Shown one piece after another: positions 57,670 through 64,000 of a stretch of 64,000 nucleotides of DNA. Position 1 is the stretch's first letter; every line of letters begins with the position of its first letter. The translations under genes and the position numbers were made by a program. Below the pieces are notes generated by a model. It was not told the origin of the DNA and ran no database searches. It was given only the letters and a program-made list of their open reading frames with translations. The DNA lies in NCBI RefSeq assembly GCF_040105385.1, contig NZ_JBEDNQ010000006.1:186001-250000 (forward strand), read 5' to 3'. The DNA comes from Pseudonocardia nematodicida. GTDB taxonomy: Bacteria; Actinomycetota; Actinomycetes; Mycobacteriales; Pseudonocardiaceae.

Positions 57670-58172
57670 CGGCCGTCGCCACCCGGGTGGCGGCGCCGCG
57701 CCGGCTGGCCCGCCGCCCGCGGGCGGCACTGCGGACCGCGCACGTACTGCTCGCGGTCGGCTGGACCGGGCTGTCGCTGGTGATGCTCGTGCTGCCGGCC
57801 GCGGTCCTGGTGCAGGGGCTCGGCGCGGTGTTCGCCGTCGAGGCGATGGCGCTGGTCGGCGGCGGAATCATCCCGTTCTTCGCGGTCGGCACGGTGCTGA
57901 CCGGCGTGGCGCTCGGACTCGGGACCCCGTGGGGGCTGTTCCGGCACCGCTGGGTGATCGTGAAGTCGGTGCTGGCGCTGGTCGTGATCGTCAGTTCGGT
58001 CGTACTGAACACCCGGTGGATCGACGCGGTCGCGGCCACGACGGCGTCGCCGGAGGAGCCGGTGCTCTGGTCGCTGGTCCTGAGCTCGGCGCTGCACCAG
58101 GTGATGCTGCTGACCGCGACCGTGCTGTCGGTCGAGAAGCCGCGCTTGACAGGCAACCAAAAGGTTGCATAA
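57666..58172 (+). CDS. Membrane protein, DUF2269-like
   Basis: The protein has 168 residues from GTG 57666, translationally coupled to the DUF1707 gene. Four helices: RTAHVLLAVGWTGLSLVMLV, VFAVEAMALVGGGIIPFFAV, VGTVLTGVALGLGTPWGLF, and VIVKSVLALVVIVSSVVL, with a last helix near the C terminus. The histidine-containing layout resembles DUF2269/CopD-like proteins. Its last codons contain the promoter and operator of the ArsR gene. Confidence 0.7.
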   Translation: MTAVATRVAAPRRLARRPRAALRTAHVLLAVGWTGLSLVMLVLPAAVLVQGLGAVFAVEAMALVGGGIIPFFAVGTVLTGVALGLGTPWGLFRHRWVIVKSVLALVVIVSSVVLNTRWIDAVAATTASPEEPVLWSLVLSSALHQVMLLTATVLSVEKPRLTGNQKVA

Positions 58173-58173
58173 T
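58146..58173 (+). promoter_or_regulatory. Promoter and operator of the ArsR gene
   Basis: TTGACA (58146-58151) and CATAAT (58168-58173) have a 16-bp spacer that contains the dyad GCAACC-N4-GGTTGC (58153-58168). The GTG at 58181 is 8 nt after the -10, so the mRNA is probably leaderless. An operator inside the spacer of its own promoter indicates autorepression. Confidence 0.78.
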
Positions 58174-58180
58174 TGCCTCC

Positions 58181-58519
58181 GTGACCGACGTGGACGCCGT
58201 CTTCCGGGCCCTGGCGGACCCGACCCGGCGCCGGATCCTCGACCGGTTGCACGAACGGGGCGGGCAGACGCTCGGCGAGCTGTGCGGGGACGTGGAGATG
58301 AGCCGGCAGGCCGTCTCCAAGCACCTGGCACTGCTGGAGTCGGCCGGGCTGGTGTCCGCCCTGCGCCGGGGCCGGGAGAAGCTCCACTTCCTCGACCCGG
58401 TGCCCATCCAGGAGATCCACGACCGGTGGATCGGGAAGTTCGAGCGAGCCCGGGTGCAGGCGATCAGCGACCTGCGCGCGGCGCTGGAGGACAACGATGA
58501 CGACGACCGAGCAGAGTGA
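58181..58519 (+). CDS. ArsR-family transcriptional regulator
   Basis: The protein has 112 residues from GTG 58181. The winged helix is clear: DAVFRALADPTRRRILDRLHERGGQTLGEL then SRQAVSKHLALLESAGLVSALRRGREKLHFLD. There are no Cys-rich metal sites; this type is usually paired with an SRPBCC protein rather than metal resistance. The gene overlaps the SRPBCC start by 23 nt, forming the common ArsR-AHSA1 pair. Autoregulation is supported by the dyad in its promoter. Confidence 0.93.
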   Translation: MTDVDAVFRALADPTRRRILDRLHERGGQTLGELCGDVEMSRQAVSKHLALLESAGLVSALRRGREKLHFLDPVPIQEIHDRWIGKFERARVQAISDLRAALEDNDDDDRAE

Positions 58520-58991
58520 CGCGACCTACGTCTACACGACCTACATCCGCAGCACGGCGGAGCAGGTGTTCCGGGCGCTGACGACGCCCGAGTTCACCAT
58601 GCAGTACTGGGGCGGCGCCGAGCTGACCTCGGACTGGCGGGTCGGCAGCAGGCTGGAGGCCATCCACCCCGACCGGGACGACTTCATCGGCGAGATCCTC
58701 GCCGTCGAGCCGCCGGGCCGGCTCTCCTACACCTTCACCGGGCGCTCCGAGGAGGCCGCGGGCCGGCCGCCGACCGTCGTCGAGTTCACGATCTCGCGGT
58801 TCGGCGACGAGGCCGTGAAGCTGCAGGTGGTGCACACCGGATTCACCGCCGACGACAAGGGTGCGGAGGACCTGCGCAACATCGGCGAGGGCTGGCCGGC
58901 GATCCTCGCCGGGCTCAAGACGCTGCTGGAGACCGACCGGCCGCTGGCCGGGCCCGGGCACTTCGCCCCGCGGACCCCGGCGCGCGCCTGA
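58497..58991 (+). CDS. SRPBCC (AHSA1-like) domain protein
   Basis: The protein has 164 residues from ATG 58497, overlapping the ArsR gene. AHSA1/START-like fold: YVYTTYIRSTAEQVFRALTTPEFTMQYWGG, GEILAVEPPGRLSYTFTG and a C-terminal helix GWPAILAGLKTLLET. Such proteins bind small hydrophobic ligands; the ArsR partner probably senses one. Exact ligand unknown. Confidence 0.92.
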   Translation: MTTTEQSDATYVYTTYIRSTAEQVFRALTTPEFTMQYWGGAELTSDWRVGSRLEAIHPDRDDFIGEILAVEPPGRLSYTFTGRSEEAAGRPPTVVEFTISRFGDEAVKLQVVHTGFTADDKGAEDLRNIGEGWPAILAGLKTLLETDRPLAGPGHFAPRTPARA

Positions 58992-59012
58992 CCGGGCCGC
59001 GACGCCGGGTGC

Positions 59013-59513
59013 TCAGGTCCCGCCGAACAGGCGCGCCCACCATCCACGACGGGCCGGCGCGCCGTCGCCGGCTCCGGCGGGCGCCGGGGCGGCGGGGCCG
59101 GTCCGCCGGCGGGCGGCGCGCCGCTCGGCCCAGCGGGCGACGACCTCGTCGGCGTCGAGCCGGCGGATCGGGACCCGCGGCCCCATCGGGTGCCGCATGT
59201 GGTCGACGACGCGACCGTTGACCTCCTCGACGTGCTCGCGGACGCGACGCTCGTCGGCCAACCGGGCCACGGTGTCGTCGATCCGGTCGAGCTCCTTGCG
59301 GAGCTGGATCGACGGCGGCAGCATCGCCTCGCCCGAGATCCCCTCCCGTTCGAGGTAGCCGCGGATCCACCAGTTCTCGTCGACCGGACCCGTTCTCCCG
59401 GCGCCGGGCAACGGCCTGCCCTTGCCCGGCAGGTCGTCGAAGGCGCCGCGCTCGGTGGCCTCCCGGATCGTCCGGTCGATCGCGGACTCGTGACGCGGAT
59501 CCACGGTGTTCAT
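59013..59513 (-). CDS. DUF1992 (DnaJ-C28-like) protein
   Basis: The protein has 166 residues from ATG 59513. The DUF1992 motif is near the N terminus: AIDRTIREATERGAFDDLPGKGRPLP, followed by WWIRGYLEREGISGEAMLPPSIQLRKEL. The middle is a charged helical region; the C-terminal Ala/Pro/Arg tail ends WWARLFGGT. Its role in bacteria is not established. It is convergent with the SRPBCC gene and divergent from the NERD gene. Confidence 0.9.
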   Translation of the reverse strand: MNTVDPRHESAIDRTIREATERGAFDDLPGKGRPLPGAGRTGPVDENWWIRGYLEREGISGEAMLPPSIQLRKELDRIDDTVARLADERRVREHVEEVNGRVVDHMRHPMGPRVPIRRLDADEVVARWAERRAARRRTGPAAPAPAGAGDGAPARRGWWARLFGGT

Positions 59514-59585
59514 CGCCGATCACCCCGCCGCCGACGGTACGGCGATCGACCCGTTCCTGTCAGGGGTCGGGTGGATGCTCACGGC

Positions 59586-60242
59586 ATGACTCCGACAGAG
59601 CGGCCCGCCGGCCTCACCGACACCTCGCGTGCCCTCGACCTCGCCCAGCACTACCCGGGCCGGCGCGCCGGTCACGTCGCCGCGCACGTCCGGGCGGCGG
59701 GGCACCCGGACCGCACCTGGCGGCTCGGCGCGGACGGCGAGCACCGCGCCGCGCACCTGCTCGAACGGCTCACCGGCCGCAGCCGGCGCGACCGGCTGCT
59801 GCACCGGCCACCCCGCTGGCGGGTGCTGCACTCGGTCCCGCTGGACGACGGCGCGGCCGATCTCGACCACGTGCTCTTCGGCCCGCCGGGGATCTGCGTG
59901 ATCCACACCCGGCAGCACCGGCACCGCAGGGTGCTGCTGGACGGCGACCGGCTCGTCGTCGCCGGTGTCCGCACCGACGCGGTGTCCCGGGCCCGGGCCG
60001 AGGCGGAACGCGTCCGTGACCTGCTGCTACCGCAGCTCGACCCGCGGGACGCCGGAGCCCCGGTGCGCGCCGTGATCGCGGTGATCGGGACACCGGTGCG
60101 GGTGCGCCGCTGGCCCTACGACGTGGTCGTCGCGACCGAGACCGCCCTGGTGCCCGCGCTGCGCGGGCTCACCCCGGTGCTGGACGCCCGCGCGGTGGAG
60201 CGGATCCACGAGGTGGCCCGCCGCCCGGGGAGCTGGTCGTGA
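59586..60242 (+). CDS. NERD (nuclease-related) domain protein
   Basis: The protein has 218 residues from ATG 59586. The N-terminal segment HVRAAGHPDRTWRLGADGEHRAAHLLERL leads to a NERD-like core (RWRVLHSVPLDDGAADLDHVLFGPPGICVIHTRQH). The acidic/lysine catalytic pattern is partly present: E in DGEHRAAHLL and D in ADLDHVLFG; the usual GxxVIxxK lysine is not obvious (VIHTRQHRHR). Nuclease activity is therefore uncertain. The stop overlaps a 31-codon ORF by 4 nt. Confidence 0.75.
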   Translation: MTPTERPAGLTDTSRALDLAQHYPGRRAGHVAAHVRAAGHPDRTWRLGADGEHRAAHLLERLTGRSRRDRLLHRPPRWRVLHSVPLDDGAADLDHVLFGPPGICVIHTRQHRHRRVLLDGDRLVVAGVRTDAVSRARAEAERVRDLLLPQLDPRDAGAPVRAVIAVIGTPVRVRRWPYDVVVATETALVPALRGLTPVLDARAVERIHEVARRPGSWS

Positions 60243-60334
60243 GTGAGGACGCCTCCGGGCCGGGACGGCCTGACGTGCACTACGCCACCGACCCCTTCCC
60301 CGCGGACGGCCGGGTCACCATGCTCGGCCGGTGA
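60239..60334 (+). CDS. 31-residue ORF coupled between NERD and pabB
   Basis: GTG 60239 to TGA 60334 encodes 31 residues (MSEDASGPGRPDVHYATDPF and then PADGRVTMLGR). Its start overlaps the NERD stop and its stop overlaps the start of the pabB frame, each in a GTGA. Such double 4-nt coupling suggests it is translated. No family is recognised and there is no hydrophobic segment. A chance ORF cannot be excluded. Confidence 0.45.
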   Translation: MSEDASGPGRPDVHYATDPFPADGRVTMLGR

Positions 60335-60540
60335 GCTCCACCGCCCCGGCCGGCGCCCCGGTCCCCGCACCGGAGCGGACGGCGGCCGCCGCCCCGGCGA
60401 CGACCCCGGGAGTGGCCTCCCCGGGTGGCGCCCGGGGCGGGTCCGGTGACGTGCGGCTGCACGCCGTTCCGCTGGATCTCGACCTCCCGGTGGCCGACGT
60501 GGTGCGCCGGCTCGCCCACCGCGACCGGGTCACGGCGTAG
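60331..60540 (+). pseudogene. 5' fragment of pabB, cut off by an in-frame amber codon
   Basis: GTG 60331 starts a frame of 69 residues that ends at TAG 60538-60540. The next codons in the same frame (SGSWSPGSLVTCDPVVTAAH) continue into the PabB domain without any shift. The residues before the stop (LHAVPLDLDLPVADVVRRLA, HRDRVTA) resemble the start of PabB-type chorismate enzymes. Either a nonsense mutation inactivated or shortened pabB, there is read-through, or the base call is wrong. Confidence 0.65.
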
Positions 60541-60582
60541 TCGGGGAGCTGGTCTCCGGGATCGCTGGTCACCTGCGACCCG

Positions 60583-62481
60583 GTGGTGACCGCCGCGCAC
60601 GGCGCCGATCCGTTCGCGGTGCTCGGCGCGGTACGTCCGGTGGAGCCGGACCCCGCGCACCCCCGGGCGGTCGGCGGCGGCTGGTTCGGGTTCCTCGACC
60701 ACGCCCCGCCCGGCTCGCGGCCGGACGCGGTGCTGGCCTGGTACCGCGACGTCCTGCGGCACGACGGCGAACGGTGGTGGTTCGAGGCCCTGGCCCGTGG
60801 TGACCACGCCCGGGCGCATCCGGACCGCGCCTCCGCGGAGGACCGGCTCGCCGGCCTGCTCGACGACCTCGCCCGGCCCGCCCCGGACCGCGGCGCGCGG
60901 GTCGAGGTCACCCGGTGGCCCGACCGGGACGTCCACCTGGCCGCGGTCGAGCGCTGCATCGGCGAGATCCGCCGCGGCGAGATCTTCCAGGCCAACATCG
61001 CCACCGAGCTGGAGCTGCGGCTGCACGGCGGCGCCCACGAGGCGTGGGCCCGGCTCGTCGAGTCCGGCCCGCCGGCCCGGGCCGCTCTGGTCGCGAGCCC
61101 GGGACGGACGGCGGTCAGCGCGAGCCCGGAGCTGTTCCTGCACCGCGACGGTGCGGACGTCCGCACCGACCCGATCAAGGGAACCCGGCCGCGCACCGGC
61201 GCCGACGACGAGGCCGAGCGGCGACGGCTCGCGGGCTCGGTCAAGGACGCCGCCGAGAACGTGATGATCGTCGACCTGATGCGCAACGACCTCGCCCGGG
61301 TGTCGGTGCCGGGCGGTGTGCGGGTCGGCCGGCTGCTCACCGTCCAGCCGCATCCCGGGGTCTGGCACCTGGTCTCGCAGGTGCACGGCACCCTGCGCGC
61401 CGGGGTGACCGACGCCGACCTGCTCACCGCCACGTTCCCGCCCGGCTCGGTGACCGGCGCGCCGAAGGTCCGGGCCTGCCAGGTGATCGCCGACTGCGAG
61501 GCCCGCGACCGCGGGCTGTTCACCGGGGTGATGGGGTGGGCGAGCCCGCTGGCCGGGCTGGACCTCAACGTCGCGATCCGCACGCTCGATCTCGGTCCCG
61601 CCGGCGCCGACGGCACCCGGCCCGGCCGGCTCGGTGTCGGCGGCGGGATCACCGTGGACTCCGACCCCGCCGAGGAGTGGGCCGAGTGCCTCACCAAGGT
61701 CGCACCCGTCCTCGCCGCGCTGGACGCCGGACCGGTTCCACCGGCCCCCGCCGTCACCCGCCCCGCCGACCGCGCCGCCGGGATCTTCGAGACGCTGGCC
61801 TGCACCGACGGCCGGCTCGCCCGGGTCGGTGAGCACGCCGCCCGGCTGCGGCGGTCCTACCTCGCCGTCACCGGCCGGGTGCTGCACGCCCCGCTCGAGA
61901 CCGAGCTCGCCCGGGCGACCACCGGGCTCGCCGGCCACCACCGGGTCCGGGTCGACGCCGACCCCGCCGACCCGGACCGGGTCACCGTCCGCGCGACACC
62001 GTGGAGCGGGCCGGAGCGGCTCGACCGGCAGCCCGGCCTGGTCCTCGAGGTCCGCCGCACCACCGACGGGGAGCGGCACAAGTTCGCCGACCGCGGCCGG
62101 CTCGACGCGCACGAGGCGGCCGTCGCCGCGGGACGGACACCGCTGCTCGCCGACCCGGCCGGGCTGGTGCTGGAGTCGACCCGGTGCGCCGTCGTCGCCG
62201 TCCACCGTGGACGGTTGTGGGTGCCGCCGCTGGACGGCCGGATCCTGCCGGGCACGGGGCGGCGCGCCGTGCTCGACGGGGTCGGCCCCGGCGCGGTCCG
62301 GATCGCGCCGCTGCCGCTGGCGGCCCTCCCCGGGACGGACGGGCTGTTCCTGGTCAACGCGCTGCGCGGGATCCGCTGGGTACGGGAGGTCCACGAGGGA
62401 CACGGCGCGGTCGCGCGATGGCCGGCGCCGGATCCGCTGACCCGGCGGCTGGAGCAGGTCGTCACCGGCGGGCGTCACTGA
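60583..62481 (+). CDS. pabB: Aminodeoxychorismate synthase component I fused to aminodeoxychorismate lyase (PabB-PabC)
   Basis: From GTG 60583, 632 residues. The first part (to about 385) is a chorismate-binding PabB domain: RGEIFQANIATELELRL, SASPELFLHRDG, the PIKGTRPR motif, ENVMIVDLMRNDLARV and TFPPGSVTGAPKVRACQ. The second part (~395-632) is a PabC-like PLP lyase: GIFETLACTDGRLAR, lysine in RHKFADRGRLDAHEA and LVLESTRCAVVAV. Together they would convert chorismate to p-aminobenzoate for folate. The true start probably lay at 60331, but an amber codon at 60538 breaks the frame, and no ribosome site precedes GTG 60583. Confidence 0.85.
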   Translation: MVTAAHGADPFAVLGAVRPVEPDPAHPRAVGGGWFGFLDHAPPGSRPDAVLAWYRDVLRHDGERWWFEALARGDHARAHPDRASAEDRLAGLLDDLARPAPDRGARVEVTRWPDRDVHLAAVERCIGEIRRGEIFQANIATELELRLHGGAHEAWARLVESGPPARAALVASPGRTAVSASPELFLHRDGADVRTDPIKGTRPRTGADDEAERRRLAGSVKDAAENVMIVDLMRNDLARVSVPGGVRVGRLLTVQPHPGVWHLVSQVHGTLRAGVTDADLLTATFPPGSVTGAPKVRACQVIADCEARDRGLFTGVMGWASPLAGLDLNVAIRTLDLGPAGADGTRPGRLGVGGGITVDSDPAEEWAECLTKVAPVLAALDAGPVPPAPAVTRPADRAAGIFETLACTDGRLARVGEHAARLRRSYLAVTGRVLHAPLETELARATTGLAGHHRVRVDADPADPDRVTVRATPWSGPERLDRQPGLVLEVRRTTDGERHKFADRGRLDAHEAAVAAGRTPLLADPAGLVLESTRCAVVAVHRGRLWVPPLDGRILPGTGRRAVLDGVGPGAVRIAPLPLAALPGTDGLFLVNALRGIRWVREVHEGHGAVARWPAPDPLTRRLEQVVTGGRH

Positions 62482-62566
62482 TCGCCGCGCGACCGGCGCG
62501 TGGGCCGGATCGCCCGGAACGGTGCCGAAGTGCGGGGATCCCGGCCGCGCACGACACTGCTCCGCG

Positions 62567-63205
62567 ATGAACGACTTCCCGCAGGGCTTCTTCGACCGCG
62601 CCGACGACACCGCGGACCGCGAGTTCTACCTGCCGTCGCGGTTCGTCCAGCACATCGACGACGGCGCGATCGCGGCGGCGGGCGCGTTCTACGCCGGGAT
62701 CGGGGTGACCGGGCGGGTGCTGGACCTGATGTCGTCCTGGGTGTCGCACCTGACCGTGCGCCCCGAGCACCTGACCGTGCTCGGGATGAACCGCGCCGAG
62801 CTCGCCGCGAACGAGATGGCGCACGAGCGCGTCCGGCACGACCTCAACGCCGACCCGGTGCTGCCCTTCGACGACGGTGCGTTCGACACCTGCGTCTGCA
62901 CCGTGTCGGTCGACTACCTGACCGACCCGGTGGCGGTGTTCGCCGAGGTGGGACGGGTGCTGCGCCCGGGTGGGACGTTCGCGTGCACGTTCTCGAACCG
63001 CTGCTTCCCCACCAAGGCGGTCCGTGGCTGGCTCGCCTCGGACGACGCGACGCGGGTCCGGATCGTCGGCGAGTACTTCCGGCGCAGCGGCGCCTTCGCG
63101 GTGCCCCAGGCACTCGCCTGCGACACCCCGCCCGGCGGCGACCCGCTGTACGCGGTCTGGGCCACGACTCCTACCGCTCCAGGAACCGCAGCACCGCGGC
63201 CGTGA
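62567..63205 (+). CDS. SAM-dependent methyltransferase
   Basis: The protein has 212 residues from ATG 62567. Start chosen because the residues MNDFPQGFFDRADDTADREFY open the family pattern. Class I methyltransferase: GVTGRVLDLMSSWVSHLTVRP (SAM-binding glycine region modified), then VLPFDDGAFDTCVCTVSVDYL and VFAEVGRVLRPGGTF. The GxGxG motif is replaced by LMSSW. It resembles 'methyltransferase domain-containing' proteins of unknown substrate. The last 35 nt overlap the convergent hydrolase gene. Confidence 0.82.
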   Translation: MNDFPQGFFDRADDTADREFYLPSRFVQHIDDGAIAAAGAFYAGIGVTGRVLDLMSSWVSHLTVRPEHLTVLGMNRAELAANEMAHERVRHDLNADPVLPFDDGAFDTCVCTVSVDYLTDPVAVFAEVGRVLRPGGTFACTFSNRCFPTKAVRGWLASDDATRVRIVGEYFRRSGAFAVPQALACDTPPGGDPLYAVWATTPTAPGTAAPRP

Positions 63206-64000
63206 ACTCCGCCGGGCGCTCCATGTTCGGGTAGTGCGCCGCGCCGGGGACGGTGACCAGCTCGCCGTCGGGCACGGCGGCGACCGCCCCGGCGACGGCC
63301 CGGTGGTGGTCGCCGCTGTCCAGCTCGCCCACGACCCCGAGCAGCGGCACCCGCAACGTCCCGGCCCGGGCGGCCGCGTCGGCGACGAACTCGATCGGTG
63401 GTCCCGGCACCGTCGGGTCCTCGGGCAGATGGTGGGCGAGCAGGTCGACCGCCATCTGCCGGACCTCGTCGAGCACGAGCGGATCGACCTCCCCGCCGTC
63501 CCGATGGGGCCCCGGGACGAACCGCAGGAACGCCTCGACCCAGCCGTCCGCGTCGAGCGCCTGCTGGGTGCGGGCCCACTCGGCGAACACCCCGAGCGTC
63601 CACGGATCGGTGAACTCCGGCGCACCGATCCCGGTCCCGGCGACGACGATCCGGTTCACCAGGTCGGGCCGCTCCAGCGCGGTGTCACCCGCGACCCGGC
63701 CGCCCAGCGACAGTCCGATCAGGACCGTCGGGCCGGCGTCGAGATGCTCCAGGAGTCGCGCGAGGTCGTCGTGCGGGCGGAACGGGCCGTCCGGTGTGGA
63801 CGACGCCCCGTGCCCGCGGGTGTCCGGGACGATCAGCCGGTGCTCCCCGGCGAGCGCGTCCACCTGCCGGGCCCACATCCGGCCGTCGACCCCACCCCCG
63901 TGCAGCAGCACCAGCGGCGGGCCCGCGCCGCGCGGACCGAGGTCGCGATAGGCGACCCGGCCACCGGGCACGGGCAGGAAGGACGGGGCGGACAGCGCGG
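63171..64000 (-). CDS. Alpha/beta hydrolase, N terminus beyond the window
   Basis: The frame is open from the stop at 63171 to the window edge. GTG 63971 would be an internal start, but upstream residues (ALSAPSFLPVPGGRVAYRDLG) look like part of the protein, so the true start probably lies outside. Motifs: LVLLHGGGVDGRMW, nucleophile in VLIGLSLGGRVAG, acid in GVVGELDSGDH and histidine in GAAHYPNMERP. It belongs to the epoxide hydrolase/3-oxoadipate enol-lactonase type group; substrate unknown. It overlaps the methyltransferase tail by 35 nt. Confidence 0.88.
   Translation of the reverse strand, partial: ALSAPSFLPVPGGRVAYRDLGPRGAGPPLVLLHGGGVDGRMWARQVDALAGEHRLIVPDTRGHGASSTPDGPFRPHDDLARLLEHLDAGPTVLIGLSLGGRVAGDTALERPDLVNRIVVAGTGIGAPEFTDPWTLGVFAEWARTQQALDADGWVEAFLRFVPGPHRDGGEVDPLVLDEVRQMAVDLLAHHLPEDPTVPGPPIEFVADAAARAGTLRVPLLGVVGELDSGDHHRAVAGAVAAVPDGELVTVPGAAHYPNMERPAEFTAAVLRFLER

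Overview
The window is very GC-rich DNA with many GTG starts, 4-base stop/start overlaps (ATGA, GTGA) and strong third-position G/C. Protein families point to an actinomycete: methylcrotonyl-CoA carboxylase with a BkaR-like TetR, an HtdX-FabG4-FadA2 trio as in mycobacteria, a POT peptide permease, an AviRa-like methyltransferase and a DICT-domain protein. A Pseudonocardiales-like organism (Pseudonocardia or a relative) fits best, but this is inferred from protein style, not from a marker gene. No rRNA, tRNA, CRISPR array, transposase or phage gene was seen; this is ordinary chromosome with many intergenic hairpins.

Layout. 1-4.4 kb: start of a leftward carboxylase gene, a convergent response regulator/histidine kinase pair, and a TetR regulator whose operator motif recurs in front of the carboxylase. 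4.4-7.2 kb: an alpha/beta hydrolase and a DICT/degenerate-GGDEF protein. 7.6-13.6 kb: a complete fructose PTS (ptsI divergent from fruR-fruK-IIA-IIBC, then ptsH), with two copies of one long palindrome at its ends. 13.9-20.6 kb: GH42 beta-galactosidase, PEP carboxylase, two tandem small membrane proteins and an AviRa-like methyltransferase. 20.8-27.1 kb: GntR, Nramp-like transporter, PxpA and YcsI (5-oxoproline type), prolyl oligopeptidase and a SIMPL protein. 27.2-34.5 kb: acyl-CoA ligase, AtoE-type fatty-acid permease, GlcG/HbpS-like protein, class III adenylate cyclase, DapC-like aminotransferase and a small membrane protein. 34.6-40.9 kb: a lipid locus (MaoC hydratase, two-domain FabG, thiolase) divergent from TetR plus acyl-CoA oxidase. 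41-47.1 kb: FdhF/YdeP-type molybdoenzyme, Bcr/CflA exporter, ABC exporter and bifunctional nuclease. 47.2-51.2 kb: SDR, a non-coding tandem array, AraC regulator, NmrA-like protein, DUF1772-like protein and a small hypothetical. 51.3-64 kb: peptide permease, Gfo/Idh/MocA oxidoreductase, VOC protein, AroQ, a NarL-type two-component system, membrane proteins, ArsR/SRPBCC pair, DUF1992, NERD, an interrupted pabB-pabC fusion, a methyltransferase and a partial hydrolase.

How the genes work together. The PTS cluster encodes every step from external fructose to fructose 1,6-bisphosphate. The left edge, the ligase/AtoE pair and the 35-41 kb locus point to use of branched-chain amino acids, short-chain acids and fatty acids. 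The pxpA cluster suggests pyroglutamate handling but lacks pxpBC.

Most notable signals: (a) a 68-69 bp period tandem array at 48078-48281 in which a conserved 43-nt block alternates with hairpin-forming spacers; (b) a hairpin element in two copies (1240-1293 and 20612-20665) with a compensated base pair and a conserved loop; (c) two distant MerR-style promoters with 19-bp spacers and the same dyad; (d) three TetR operator copies linking a regulator to a carboxylase across an unrelated two-component system; (e) an in-frame amber codon in pabB, preceded by a 31-codon ORF that overlaps both neighbours by 4 nt.
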